A stretch of DNA of 64,000 bases from Fibrobacter succinogenes (GCA_902762305.1 CACWNW010000025.1:16492-80491), one strand, 5' to 3'; shown: positions 1 through 9,235, counted from the first letter of the stretch. The notes: generated by a model not told the origin, from the letters alone. Made by a program: numbers and translations.

Positions 1-911
1 TTGTAATCGCGGTTCACCATGGAATTGTAATACAGGAGTCCCATGCCGTCTATATCGAAGACCTTCTCGATGAGGAGCGCACCCGCAAACATGAGCGTGC
101 AAATTTCGGAGAGGCGCGTGGCAATCGGGATGAGCGCGTTGCGGAGCGCGTGGCGCACCAGCGCCTGGTTGAAATTCAGGCCCTTCGCAAGAGCCGTACG
201 CATATAATCCTTCCCCAGTTCCTCGAGCGCGGAATTCTTCATAAGAAAGGTCAGGAACGCGAATTCCCCAATCATGTAGCAGAAGATAGGCAGCACCAGA
301 TGGTGCCCCAAATCAAGGATTTTCCCGAAGAACGAGAAATCTTCGAAGTCATCGCTAGTGAGGCCACCCAGCGGGAATATATCCAAATACGAACCGCCCG
401 CAAGGAAGATAATCAGGAGAATACCGAGTGCATATCCCGGCATCACATATCCCGAAAAAATCACGCCCGAGCTGAGGGAATCAAGCTTGCTCCCGTGATG
501 CACCGCCTTCCAGAGGCCGAGGGGAATACAAACAAGATAACTCAGGAAGAACGAAGTGATACCGAAGAACAGCGAAATCGGGAACCGGCTCACGATGACA
601 TCCCAGACCGGGAGACCGTAGGTGTAGCTCGAACCCAAATCGAGGTGCAGTACGTTCCAGAGCCAGGTCAGGTAGCGCTTCCAGGCGGGCTGGTCAAAGC
701 CGAAGTACGCCTGGATTTGGGCTATCTGGTCGGGCGAGAGCGCCTTGGAGGCATCGACCCCACCCTTCATGGCCGCGGCCTGCTGCGCGCGCGAAATCAT
801 TTCCTCCACGGGGCCGCCCGGCAACATCTGGATGAGAATAAAGCATACCAGAGAAATCCCGATGAGCGTCGGGATCATGAGCAGCAGGCGGCGGAGGATA
901 TAGGATCTCAT
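1..911 (-). CDS. yejB: YejB-like peptide ABC transporter permease (3' end outside window)
   Basis: This is an inner-membrane permease of the oligopeptide/microcin C type, the first permease of a YejABEF-like importer. Reading the minus strand from ATG at 911 gives MRSYILRRLLLMIPTLIGIS, the typical N-terminal helix, then an LPGGPVEEMI stretch close to E. coli YejB. Further on come a GFDQP motif, a long hydrophobic core, a GGSYLDIFPLGGLTS loop and the permease EAA-type segment (KDYMRTALAKGLN, RHALRNALIP). About 303 residues are visible; the frame runs off the window before the C-terminus. A weak AAGG lies before the start. The nearest upstream gene on the same strand is dapB, separated by a palindromic repeat. 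Confidence is high for permease, moderate for the YejB subgroup. Confidence 0.85.
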   Translation of the reverse strand, partial: MRSYILRRLLLMIPTLIGISLVCFILIQMLPGGPVEEMISRAQQAAAMKGGVDASKALSPDQIAQIQAYFGFDQPAWKRYLTWLWNVLHLDLGSSYTYGLPVWDVIVSRFPISLFFGITSFFLSYLVCIPLGLWKAVHHGSKLDSLSSGVIFSGYVMPGYALGILLIIFLAGGSYLDIFPLGGLTSDDFEDFSFFGKILDLGHHLVLPIFCYMIGEFAFLTFLMKNSALEELGKDYMRTALAKGLNFNQALVRHALRNALIPIATRLSEICTLMFAGALLIEKVFDIDGMGLLYYNSMVNRDY

Positions 912-931
912 AGTTTGCCTTCGGCAAGCTC

Positions 932-1009
932 ACAGTTCTTAGTTACTAGTTACTAGACTTCTTAATTTATAAATCTCTAGTAACTCAGAACTAGGAACTA
1001 GTAACTCAC
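932..1009. repeat. Intergenic heptamer-type palindrome, copy 1
   Basis: The gap between dapB and the YejB-like gene is built from overlapping words such as TTAGTTACTAG and its complement CTAGTAACT, arranged as an imperfect inverted repeat around an AT-rich centre near 963-975. The same style of sequence, with different words, recurs at 7394, 15515, 27130 and 60525. It may act as a terminator or mRNA-end structure; no protein is encoded. Confidence 0.6.
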
Positions 1010-1010
1010 A

Positions 1011-1841
1011 CTAACGCATCTTTCCGGAGCGAAGCACGTCCATCATGTTGAAGGGCTTGGCGGTACCGGCGGCAATCTGCTCGGCGAGGAAGTTCACGGC
1101 GTCCACGGTGCCTTCGGCATAAATCTTGCGACCACACACGTTATGCTGGAACTCGAAATGCACGGTTCCGTCGGCGCTATCGAGGCTGTAGGTGTGGAAG
1201 GCGTGACCGCCGAGGTATTCCTCGGGCACGTGCATGCGTTCCATCTGTTCCTTTTCGTCGCGGACCTTCTCGATATCGTCCGGCGTGTAGGCAAAGCCCA
1301 TCTTCTGGAAGGTGCCCACGACAGCACGGGCCGTACCGCTCGTGTCGGCCTTGGTCTTCTGGTGGCTCTCGACCACGGAAAGCTTGTAGCCGTCGAATGC
1401 AGACGGGAACTCGTTCGCGAGGAACTCGATCATGCTCTGGAAGGCGACAATCTGCTTCGCCATGTTCGGGGCAATCACGCTCGGGTGGTTCGCTTCGGCA
1501 ACAAGGCGGGCAAGCGCATCGCGGTCACCGCCGGTAGTGCCCATCACGAAGGGAATCTTGTGCTTCACGTAAAAGGCGGCATTGTCGTTCACGGCCGTCG
1601 GGTGCGTATAGTCGATGCAGATGACGTTCGGGTACTTCGCAAGCACTTCACCGATGCGTTCTTCACGGTTGCTCGGCTTCAAAAGCTGGATGGTCTTCCC
1701 CGCCACTTCGGATTCGTTTTCCACAATAATCTCGCCCGTCAAAGAATACGGGACCAGTTCCAAACCGCGGGCGACGCAAGTTTCGGCCACAATGCGGCCC
1801 ATGTTGCCCGGAATGCCATTAACCATTACTTGTACAGACAT
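1011..1841 (-). CDS. dapB: 4-hydroxy-tetrahydrodipicolinate reductase
   Basis: DapB reduces 4-hydroxy-tetrahydrodipicolinate with NAD(P)H in the diaminopimelate/lysine pathway in the cytoplasm. The protein is 276 residues. The N-terminus MSVQVMVNGIPGNMGR carries the dinucleotide-binding GxxGxMG motif, followed by DYTHPTAV, PFVMGTTGG and a substrate-site ESHQKTKADTSGTA motif. The arrangement resembles the variant DapB of Thermotoga and plants more than that of E. coli. I place the start at 1841 because AGGAGC lies seven bases upstream; an upstream in-frame ATG at 1865 would fall on the promoter. A TAnnTTTG box (TATTTTTG) lies at 1863-1870 on the minus strand. The gene is divergent from the XRE regulator. 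Confidence 0.9.
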   Translation of the reverse strand: MSVQVMVNGIPGNMGRIVAETCVARGLELVPYSLTGEIIVENESEVAGKTIQLLKPSNREERIGEVLAKYPNVICIDYTHPTAVNDNAAFYVKHKIPFVMGTTGGDRDALARLVAEANHPSVIAPNMAKQIVAFQSMIEFLANEFPSAFDGYKLSVVESHQKTKADTSGTARAVVGTFQKMGFAYTPDDIEKVRDEKEQMERMHVPEEYLGGHAFHTYSLDSADGTVHFEFQHNVCGRKIYAEGTVDAVNFLAEQIAAGTAKPFNMMDVLRSGKMR

Positions 1842-1862
1842 AAAAGCTCCTGTTTTTAACCG

Positions 1863-1870
1863 CAAAAATA
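1863..1870 (-). promoter_or_regulatory. Putative -7 box of dapB
   Basis: TATTTTTG on the minus strand fits the Bacteroidetes-type TAnnTTTG box and leaves a 21-base leader that includes the AGGAGC ribosome site of dapB. Confidence 0.5.
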
Positions 1871-2030
1871 ATTAAAAAACGCCACCTTTAATAACCGAAC
1901 CAAGAAAAAAACAACTTAAACGATTTGATACCCACCCCGCTATCCGTAACCATAATTTTACAAGGTTAAAAGAAAATGGACAACATATGGTATCACAAAT
2001 TATGAATGCAATTCCCTAAAATTATCACGC

Positions 2031-2363
2031 ATGAAACGGAAATCTGATGAAGAAAGGGCTTTCGACGAGACCCTCGCGCAAATAATTCTAGCGCGACGCT
2101 CGCAATTGAACCTTTCGCAGTTATTCATCAGCATCCAATCCGGCGTTTCAAGAACCACAATTGGAAAATGGGAAAGAGGGGTAAAAACACCGATAACGTT
2201 CGACCTCTATAATGTCCTAAAAATTCTTTACGACAATCCCTCGGATTTCTGGGACGATTTTCACAAGTCTTTCGAAAAGAACGTCTCGTCCATACGCGAA
2301 GCCGCCGACAAGAAGAAATATATCGATTACTTTGAGCAGACCAGCAAAAAACGTCACTTATAA
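2031..2363 (+). CDS. XRE-family helix-turn-helix protein
   Basis: A 110-residue cytoplasmic DNA-binding protein. Residues about 14-70 form an XRE/Cro HTH: ILARRSQLNLSQLFISIQSG followed by VSRTTIGKWERGVKTP, with the usual Trp-Glu-Arg-Gly of the family. The C-terminal third is charged (Lys/Glu-rich) and lacks a recognised effector domain, so the ligand or partner is unknown. No clear Shine-Dalgarno sequence precedes the ATG. The gene stops four bases before the convergent ruvX stop, and there is no toxin-like neighbour, so an antitoxin role has no support here. It could be a lone transcriptional regulator. Confidence 0.75.
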   Translation: MKRKSDEERAFDETLAQIILARRSQLNLSQLFISIQSGVSRTTIGKWERGVKTPITFDLYNVLKILYDNPSDFWDDFHKSFEKNVSSIREAADKKKYIDYFEQTSKKRHL

Positions 2364-2367
2364 GACA

Positions 2368-2781
2368 TCAGGCATTCTCGTCTAGCCAGCGCTGCAAAAT
2401 AATGGCGGCAGCCAGCTGGTCGATTACAGCCTTGTTCTTCTGCTTTTTCTTCTTGCTGAAATACGAGGTTTTTTCCTGGGCCTGTACGCTAGAATACGAT
2501 TCATCCTGCGTGTATACGGGCAAGCCCGGGAACCGCAGTTTCAAGTCTTCGACAAACTTCTCGACCACGACATTCTTCCCATCCGTTCTTCCGTCCGGGT
2601 GGTACGGCATCCCGACAACGAACGCATCAATCTTGTTTATCTTCACAAGTTCATCGAGCCTTACAAACAAATTCGTTATCTTCTGGTCGATAGTCTCGCG
2701 GGAAAAAGCCATGCGCAGTTCGGAATCGGCAAAAGCGACTCCGACGCGATGTTCTCCGTAATCAAGCGCAAGGTAGTTCAT
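2368..2781 (-). CDS. ruvX: Putative pre-16S rRNA nuclease, YqgF/RuvX
   Basis: A 137-residue RNase H-fold protein of the YqgF family, thought to process the 5' end of 16S rRNA precursor. The signature parts are visible: MNYLALDYGEHRVGVAFAD at the N-terminus (first acidic residue), FVVGMPYHPDGR in the middle, the YTQDESYSS strand with the second acidic residue, and a C-terminal KAVIDQLAAAIILQRWLDE helix with the last Asp. Length is normal for the family. It is divergent from the CoA-dehydratase activase gene, and both have a TAnnTTT-type box in the shared 166-base gap. Confidence 0.9.
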   Translation of the reverse strand: MNYLALDYGEHRVGVAFADSELRMAFSRETIDQKITNLFVRLDELVKINKIDAFVVGMPYHPDGRTDGKNVVVEKFVEDLKLRFPGLPVYTQDESYSSVQAQEKTSYFSKKKKQKNKAVIDQLAAAIILQRWLDENA

Positions 2782-2811
2782 TGTTTAGACAAAAGACAAA
2801 TGATTATGCAC

Positions 2812-2819
2812 GAAATATA
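2812..2819 (-). promoter_or_regulatory. Putative -7 box of ruvX
   Basis: TATATTTC on the minus strand matches seven of eight positions of the box seen at other starts here (last G replaced by C), about 30 bases before the ruvX ATG. Confidence 0.4.
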
Positions 2820-2931
2820 GCAAAATGGGCTGATTCCGGCTTCCTCTGTTTTCAAGACCCATTTTATCGCTTTTTTCATCATTCTCAGCAGATTTCCACC
2901 ATCTTTCGTCGTCCGCCTTTCGTCTATTTTC

Positions 2932-2939
2932 TAAATTTG
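2932..2939 (+). promoter_or_regulatory. Putative -7 box of the activase gene
   Basis: TAAATTTG is followed by only eight bases (AGCCCACT) before the ATG at 2948 and no Shine-Dalgarno sequence. The same layout, TTTG-RGCYCACT-ATGAGC, is found at purC (17042), suggesting a leaderless mRNA. Confidence 0.5.
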
Positions 2940-2947
2940 AGCCCACT

Positions 2948-5900
2948 ATGAGCAATTTGAAGAACGATTTGTGGGTCGGCGTGGACGTAGGTTCCACCAC
3001 CGTGAAGATTGCGGTCGTCGATCCCGAGACCAACAAGCTTTTGCACTACACGTACCAGCGCCACAACGCCATGCAGGCGAAAAAGGTCCACGAGGTCCTT
3101 AGGGAGGCGCACGGTCTTTTCCCCGACAAAAACTTTAGGGTCGCCTTCTGCGGTAGCGGAGGCCAGCCCTTCGCCGAGGCCACACACGCATTCTTCGTGC
3201 AAGAAGTGGTGGCAAACGCACTCGCCGTACGCGCCACCTACCCCGAATCGAGGGTCGCCATCGAACTTGGCGGTCAGGACGCGAAAGTCGTATTTTTCGA
3301 AAAAGACAAGACCACCGGCAAGCTCATCGCCTCCGACATGCGCATGAACGGCGTTTGCGCGGGCGGAACGGGCGCATTCATCGACCAGGTGGCCGAGCTC
3401 CTCCGCATCAAGACGGAGGCCTTCGAAGGCTTCGCCAAGCGCGGCCAGAAGGTCTACGAGATTTCGGGCCGTTGCGGCGTGTTCGCCAAGACGGACATCC
3501 AGCCGATGCTCAATAACGGTGTCGCCAAGGAAGATATCGCCCTTTCGAGCTTCCACGCCATCGCGAAGCAGACCATCGGCGGTCTCGCCCAAGGAATGGA
3601 AATCAAGCCGCCCGTGATTTTCGAGGGTGGCCCGCTCACGTTCAACCCGACGCTCGTCCGCGCATTCAAGGAACGCCTGGGCATCTCCGACGAACAGGCC
3701 ATCGTGCCGGAACACTCCGAAGTGCTCGTGGCCATGGGTGCAGCCCTTTCCCTCGGCTCCATGTTCGCGGGCCAGGAATGCCAGTACCGCATGGAAGGCT
3801 CGCTCGATGCGCTCGTGCACTTCAACGAGACCCGCCAGGCCGAAAACAAGGCCAAGGCGGCCGCCGACCTCTTCTTCAAGAACGACGCCGAATACAAGAT
3901 GTTCCTCGAAGAACACAAGATGGCCGACAACCACTACCCGCAGCCCGCCTCGGGTTCGACCATCAACGCGTACCTGGGTATCGACGCCGGTTCCACCACC
4001 ACGAAGTTCGTGCTCCTCGACGAGCAGGACAAGGTGATCGACGGGTTCTACGCAAGCAACGACGGCGAACCGCTCGCCGTGCTCAAGCGCGCCATGAACG
4101 AACTTGCCGACCGCTACGAAGAATACGGCTGCAAGCTCAACATCCTGGGCGTAGGCACCACCGGCTACGGTGAACAGCTCTTCGCCAAGGCCGTCCATGC
4201 CGACTACCATACCGTGGAAACAGTCGCGCACGCGAACGCCGCCCAGCGCCTCTGCCCCGACGTAAGCTTCATCCTCGACATCGGCGGCCAGGACATGAAG
4301 GCCATCTCCGTACAGGACGGCGTGGTCACCGGCATCATCCTGAACGAGGCCTGTTCCTCGGGTTGCGGTTCGTTCATCGAGACGTACGCCCGCAGCCTCG
4401 GCATCCCGATGGAAAAGATTGCAGAACTCGCATTCAACGCGAAGAGCCCCTCGCAGCTCGGATCCCGCTGCACGGTGTTCATGAACAGTTCCATCATCAC
4501 GGAACAGCGCGACGGCAAGCAGCCCGAAGACATCATCGCGGGTATCTGCCGTTCCATCATCAACAACGTCTTTACGAAGGTCATCCGCATCCGTAACCTG
4601 AACACCCTCGGCAAGAAGGTCGTGGTCCAGGGCGGTACCTTCAAGAACAACGCGGTCCTCCGCGCCTTCGAGCAGTACACCGGCTTAAAGCCCATCCGTC
4701 CCGAACGTCCGGGCGAAATGGGCGCCATCGGTATCGCGCTCCTCACCCGCAAGTACATGGAAGAGAAGCGCAAGGAAAACCCGGACCTCAAGTCGAGCTT
4801 CATCGGCCTCGAGGCCATGAAGACCTTCAGCTGGCACAACCAGCCGGGCCAGCTCTGCCAGTACTGCACCAACCACTGCTCCCGCACCATCGTCACGTTC
4901 AGCGACGGCCAGAGCTTCGTTACCGGCAACCGCTGCGAACGCGGCGAAGTCACCGCCGACCCGAACGACCCGAAGACGAAGGCGCTCATCGCCGAAATCA
5001 ACAAGAAGATGCTCTCCGTGCCCGACATGATTAAGCGCACGAACCAGCTTCTGGTGAAGGACTACGCCCCGGCAAAGCTCGTCGAGAACAACGGGAAGAC
5101 CATCGGTATCCCGCGCGCGCTCGAATTCTGGGCATCCCTCCCCTTCTGGAAGGCGTTCTTCACGAGCCTCGGCTACACCGTCGTGGTGAGCCGCCAGAGC
5201 GACTACAAGATGTTCGAAGCCGGCCTCCACAGCGTGCCCTCCGACACCGTGTGCTTCCCGGCGAAGCTCGTGCACGGCCATGTGCTCTCCCTTATCGAGA
5301 AGAAGGTCGACCGCATTTTCTTCCCGATGATGATTGCCATCCCGAGCGACCACACCAAGTTTACCGCCACCTCCGTTTGCCCGGTGGTGCAGGCCTACCC
5401 GAACGTGTGCAAGAACACCGACGAGCCCGAAAAGAACTACGGCGTGCCGATGGACCAGCCTATTTTCCACTGGTTCAATACGAAGCTCCGCCGCAGCCAG
5501 ACCGTCGACTGGTTCCACGAGCACTGGAAACTCGACAGGAAGCTTTTGAACAAGGCCGTCGACGAAGGCGAAAAGGCCCTCAACTGCTACCGCACCACGC
5601 TCCTCGAGGAAGGCCAGAAGATTCTCGACGACGTACGCGCCAAGAACAGCTTTGCCGTCGTCATCGCGGGCCGTCCGTACCATGCGGATACGCTCATCAA
5701 CCACAACATTGCAAGCCACTTCACCGCGATGGGCATTCCGGTACTCACTACCGAATCGCTCCCGGGCGTGTACGACCAAGATGTGCCGAACCACACCCGT
5801 ATCGAAATCAAGAACACGTTCCACCTGCGCATGATTGGCGCCACCATGATTGCGGCCAAGGACCCGAACATCGAGCTTGCCCAGATCGTGAGCTTCGGAT

Positions 5901-7381
5901 GCGGGCACGACTCCATCCTGACCGACGAGATGATGCGCATGCTGCACCTTGATTCCAACAAGGAAATGCTCATGCTCAAGCTCGACGAGGGCGACGCCCG
6001 CGGCCCGGTGGGCATCCGCATCAAGAGCTTCATCGAGACGGTGAAGGCCCGCCGTGCGGCAAACCTCCCCGACAAGCCCGAAAGCAAGGAACCGCTGTAC
6101 CATACGCCGTTCCTCCCCGAGGACAAGGCCCGCCGTCGCATCTTGACGCCGAACCTCTCTCCCGCCTTTACCGTGCTTGCAAGCGAATACATGAAGCGCG
6201 AAGGCTACATTGCCGAATACCTGCCCGTCGCCGACAAGAAGGCCATCGAGCTCGGCAAGAAGTTCGTGCACAACGACATCTGCTTCCCCTGCCAGGTGAA
6301 CATCGGCGAAGCCCTGAAGTGGCTCGTGGATCACCCCGACGTTCCGCAGAAATCCGTTTCGATGTGCCTCGCGAAGAACTGCGAGAACTGCCGCGCCGTT
6401 CAGTACGCCGTGCTCGCCCGCAAGGCGCTCGACGAAGCTGGATTCAAGGATGTCACCATCATTACGACCGGTGTCGACTACAAGGGAATGCACCCCGGCT
6501 TCCAGCTGGGCCTGGACTTCCGCCTCCACATGCTGTGGGGCCTCGTCACCATGGATGCCATCGAGACGATGTACCGCGCGGTGCGCCCCTACGAAGTCAA
6601 CAAGGGCGATACCCAGAAGGTTTACGATGAATGGATGCCGAAGGTGATCGCCGTTGCAGGCCACCTCACCACCTCTCAGCTGGTGCGCCCCTCCAAGCTC
6701 ATCGAAGTCTTCGAACAGTGCATCGACGCCTTCAACGCCATCGAGATTACTCCCGAACGCAAGAGAGGCATCCGCAAGCCGCGCGTCGCCGTGCTCGGTG
6801 AAATCCTCATGAACTACCACCCGAGCGCAAACGGATTCGTGGAAGAATACCTCATGAACAACGGGATGGAAGTCTACCTCCCCGGCATGACGGACTTCTT
6901 CCGCGTCGACGAAGTCGTGCGCAGCGAAAAGCTCAAGCGCGGATTCTCGGCGAACCCGCTCATGGACCGCGTGGAAGGCGGCGTTACGGCCAGGGTCTAC
7001 ACCCACGCCGTGGAAACCGCCCGCAAGTCCATGCACAAGTTCAAGCTCTATGAGCACCACGCCGACTGCTACGAACTGGTGAACTACGTCTCCGACATCA
7101 TCGACCCGACGTACAACACCGGTGAAGGCTGGCTCATCCCGGGCGAAATCCTGTACAATGCGCAGCATGGCGTGAACAGCTACATCATCTTGCAGCCGTT
7201 CGCCTGCCTTGCCAACCACATCAGTGGCCGCGGCCTCACCAAGGCCGTGAAGGAACGCTGCCCGCACATACAGATTTTGAGCCTCGACTACGATCCGGAT
7301 ACGAGTTTCGCGAACATCGAAAACCGTCTCCAGATGCTCATCATCAATGCGCGCGAACTGGAAAAAGCGAACCAAGCTTAA
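2948..7381 (+). CDS. 2-hydroxyacyl-CoA dehydratase activase/reductase fusion, 1477 aa
   Basis: A giant cytoplasmic protein of the BadF/HgdC activase class fused to dehydratase-like domains. Two ASKHA ATPase domains are present: residues about 8-270 (DVGSTTVKIA; cluster-binding Cys in GVCAGGTGAF and GRCGVFAKTD) and about 343-605 (DAGSTTTKFV; EACSSGCGSF and GSRCTVFMNSS). A Cys-rich segment (LCQYCTNHC) follows, then a DUF2229-type domain beginning IGIPRALEFWASLPFW and a region resembling the HgdB subunit (SFGCGHDSILTDE; later CFPCQVNIGEA and CLAKNCENC). The substrate is not evident. Known family members transfer an electron with ATP hydrolysis to a dehydratase partner. Start chosen at the ATG directly after a TAAATTTG box. 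It is apparently monocistronic and followed by a palindromic repeat. Confidence 0.88.
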   Translation: MSNLKNDLWVGVDVGSTTVKIAVVDPETNKLLHYTYQRHNAMQAKKVHEVLREAHGLFPDKNFRVAFCGSGGQPFAEATHAFFVQEVVANALAVRATYPESRVAIELGGQDAKVVFFEKDKTTGKLIASDMRMNGVCAGGTGAFIDQVAELLRIKTEAFEGFAKRGQKVYEISGRCGVFAKTDIQPMLNNGVAKEDIALSSFHAIAKQTIGGLAQGMEIKPPVIFEGGPLTFNPTLVRAFKERLGISDEQAIVPEHSEVLVAMGAALSLGSMFAGQECQYRMEGSLDALVHFNETRQAENKAKAAADLFFKNDAEYKMFLEEHKMADNHYPQPASGSTINAYLGIDAGSTTTKFVLLDEQDKVIDGFYASNDGEPLAVLKRAMNELADRYEEYGCKLNILGVGTTGYGEQLFAKAVHADYHTVETVAHANAAQRLCPDVSFILDIGGQDMKAISVQDGVVTGIILNEACSSGCGSFIETYARSLGIPMEKIAELAFNAKSPSQLGSRCTVFMNSSIITEQRDGKQPEDIIAGICRSIINNVFTKVIRIRNLNTLGKKVVVQGGTFKNNAVLRAFEQYTGLKPIRPERPGEMGAIGIALLTRKYMEEKRKENPDLKSSFIGLEAMKTFSWHNQPGQLCQYCTNHCSRTIVTFSDGQSFVTGNRCERGEVTADPNDPKTKALIAEINKKMLSVPDMIKRTNQLLVKDYAPAKLVENNGKTIGIPRALEFWASLPFWKAFFTSLGYTVVVSRQSDYKMFEAGLHSVPSDTVCFPAKLVHGHVLSLIEKKVDRIFFPMMIAIPSDHTKFTATSVCPVVQAYPNVCKNTDEPEKNYGVPMDQPIFHWFNTKLRRSQTVDWFHEHWKLDRKLLNKAVDEGEKALNCYRTTLLEEGQKILDDVRAKNSFAVVIAGRPYHADTLINHNIASHFTAMGIPVLTTESLPGVYDQDVPNHTRIEIKNTFHLRMIGATMIAAKDPNIELAQIVSFGCGHDSILTDEMMRMLHLDSNKEMLMLKLDEGDARGPVGIRIKSFIETVKARRAANLPDKPESKEPLYHTPFLPEDKARRRILTPNLSPAFTVLASEYMKREGYIAEYLPVADKKAIELGKKFVHNDICFPCQVNIGEALKWLVDHPDVPQKSVSMCLAKNCENCRAVQYAVLARKALDEAGFKDVTIITTGVDYKGMHPGFQLGLDFRLHMLWGLVTMDAIETMYRAVRPYEVNKGDTQKVYDEWMPKVIAVAGHLTTSQLVRPSKLIEVFEQCIDAFNAIEITPERKRGIRKPRVAVLGEILMNYHPSANGFVEEYLMNNGMEVYLPGMTDFFRVDEVVRSEKLKRGFSANPLMDRVEGGVTARVYTHAVETARKSMHKFKLYEHHADCYELVNYVSDIIDPTYNTGEGWLIPGEILYNAQHGVNSYIILQPFACLANHISGRGLTKAVKERCPHIQILSLDYDPDTSFANIENRLQMLIINARELEKANQA

Positions 7382-7393
7382 ATGAAAGAACAA

Positions 7394-7490
7394 AAGTTAT
7401 TGGTCATTAGTCACTAGTTCTTAGTTAGATAAAAGCGCCTTTGGCGCCTAGCTAAGTTCTATTGACCATTGACTAGTGACTAACAACTAA
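7394..7490. repeat. Intergenic heptamer-type palindrome, copy 2
   Basis: Left-arm words (TTGGTCATTAGTCACTAG, TTCTTAGTTAG) and right-arm words (CTAGCTAAGTTCT, TTGACCATTGACTAGTGAC) flank a small GC hairpin GCGCC-TTT-GGCGC at about 7435-7447. The words TTAGTCA and TTGGTCA are those of the copy at 27130. It separates the activase gene from the ABC-F gene and may serve as a terminator. Confidence 0.6.
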
Positions 7491-7501
7491 AGAAATAACA
7501 C

Positions 7502-9097
7502 ATGTTAAACGTCTCTAATGTCAGTCTTCAATACGGTAGCCGCGTCCTTTTCAAGGAAGTGAACCTCTCGTTCAAGCGCGGCAACTGCTACGGAGTCATC
7601 GGCGCGAACGGCGCCGGAAAGTCCACGTTCCTCAAGATCCTTTCGGGCGAACTCGAACCCAACACCGGCGAGGTCACCAAGGACCCGGGCGAACGCATCG
7701 CCGTCCTGAAGCAGGACCACTTCGCCTACGAACAGAACACCGTTCTCGAAACCGTCATGATGGGCTTCCCCGAGCTCTACGAGCTCGGCAAAAAACGCGA
7801 CGAACTCTACGCGCTGCCCGAAATGACCGAAGAACAGGGCATGCAGGCCATGGAAATCGAGACCCGCTTCGGCGAAATCGGCGGTTACGAAGCCGACTCC
7901 AGCGCCGCGGTGCTCCTGAAGGGCCTCGGCATCCCCGAAGAATTCCACTACAGCCTCATGGCCGACCTCGACGGCGGCCAGAAAATCCGCGTTCTCCTTG
8001 CCCAGGCGCTGTTCGGCAACCCGGACATCCTGTTGCTTGACGAACCGACGAACCACCTTGACCTGGAAACCGTCGGCTGGCTCGAAGACTACCTCGAACG
8101 CTTCGAGAACATCGTCATCGTGGTGAGCCACGACCGTCACTTCCTCAACGCGGTCTGCACGCACACCTGCGACATCGACTACGGCAAGATCAACATCTAC
8201 GGCGGTAACTACGAATTCTGGTACGCAGCCAGCCAGCTCGCCCAGAAGCAGAGAAAGGACCAGAACCGCCGCGCCGAAGAAAAGATTGAAGAATTGAAGG
8301 CGTTCATCCGCCGCTTCGCCAGTAACGCCGCCAAGGCCAAGCAGGCCACCTCCCGCAAGAAGCTTTTGGACAAGATGACCGTCGAAGAAATGCCGGCATC
8401 GAGCCGCAAGTTCCCGTGGGTCAACTTCAAGATGGACCGCGAACCGGGCAAGATCGTGCTCGAAGTCAAGAACGCCGACATCGACGGCGGTGACGGAATT
8501 GTCTGCAAGGGCCTGAACTTCAGCCTGAACAGCGGAGACAAGGTCGCGCTCGTCGGTGAATACGACACGCTCAAGACGGCATTCTTCCAGCTGATTGCCC
8601 AGGAGACTAAGGCTCCCGAAGGCGTGCTCAAGTGGGGCAACACCATCAGCTACAGCTACTTCCCGAAGAACAACGACGCCTACTTCGGCACCGACCTCTC
8701 CCTCGTGGATTGGCTGCGCCAGTACAGCAAGGAACAGGACGAAACGTTCATCCGCGGGTTCCTCGGCCGCATGCTCTTCACCGGCGAAGAAGCGCTCAAG
8801 AGCGCAAACGTGCTCTCCGGTGGCGAGAAGGTGCGCTGCATGCTCAGCCGCATGATGCTCAGCAACGCGAACTGCCTCTTGCTCGACGAACCGACTGCCC
8901 ACCTGGACCTCGAAGCGATTACCGCCCTCAACAACGGCCTCACCGCTTTCCAGGGCCCCATCATCTTCTGCTCGCAGGACCACGAATTTGTTCAGACTGT
9001 CGCAAACCGCGTCCTGGAACTCACGCCGAACGGAGTGCTCGACCGCTCCATCACCTTCGACGAATGGCTCGAGAGCAAAAAAACGAGGAAAAAGTAA
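7502..9097 (+). CDS. ybiT: ABC-F ATPase, YbiT-like
   Basis: A 531-residue cytoplasmic twin-ATPase protein that on family grounds acts on ribosomes. The first domain has an intact Walker A GANGAGKS (residues 34-41), a modified signature (DLDGGQKIR) and LLLDEPTNHLDLET, then SHDRHF. The linker has the typical ATSRKKLLDKM segment. The second domain is unusual: Walker A is GEYDTLKT (352-359), so the second Gly is lost and only Lys-Thr remains, and the switch His is Gln (SQDHEF), while LSGGEK and LLLDEPTAHLD are kept. Collinearity with E. coli YbiT is clear throughout. No strong ribosome site precedes the ATG. A strong terminator follows. Confidence 0.88.
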   Translation: MLNVSNVSLQYGSRVLFKEVNLSFKRGNCYGVIGANGAGKSTFLKILSGELEPNTGEVTKDPGERIAVLKQDHFAYEQNTVLETVMMGFPELYELGKKRDELYALPEMTEEQGMQAMEIETRFGEIGGYEADSSAAVLLKGLGIPEEFHYSLMADLDGGQKIRVLLAQALFGNPDILLLDEPTNHLDLETVGWLEDYLERFENIVIVVSHDRHFLNAVCTHTCDIDYGKINIYGGNYEFWYAASQLAQKQRKDQNRRAEEKIEELKAFIRRFASNAAKAKQATSRKKLLDKMTVEEMPASSRKFPWVNFKMDREPGKIVLEVKNADIDGGDGIVCKGLNFSLNSGDKVALVGEYDTLKTAFFQLIAQETKAPEGVLKWGNTISYSYFPKNNDAYFGTDLSLVDWLRQYSKEQDETFIRGFLGRMLFTGEEALKSANVLSGGEKVRCMLSRMMLSNANCLLLDEPTAHLDLEAITALNNGLTAFQGPIIFCSQDHEFVQTVANRVLELTPNGVLDRSITFDEWLESKKTRKK

Positions 9098-9151
9098 AAG
9101 TCCGTCCAAAGGGAACTGCATTTCATCGTTCAATTTCGCACATAAATCAGC

Positions 9152-9185
9152 AAAAAGGCCATTCATCCAGAATGGCCTTTTCTTT
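9152..9185 (+). terminator. Intrinsic terminator after the ABC-F gene
   Basis: An AAAAGGCCATT/AATGGCCTTTT stem with a seven-base loop is followed by a T-rich run. Confidence 0.85.
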
Positions 9186-9235
9186 TACTCCGGAATAATA
9201 TATTTTGTGCACAAAACAGTAAAAAGGAGAAGAAT

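Noticed and set aside
150..956. A 268-residue open frame on the plus strand over the YejB-like gene
   Set aside because: It is antisense to a clear permease frame and has no recognisable domain; its amino-acid composition is that of a GC-rich shadow.
9200..9235. A LexA-type operator at the GTGCAC before the 9236 gene
   Set aside because: The sequence TTTTGTGCACAAAA is a palindrome but does not fit TGCNC-N4-GTGCA.
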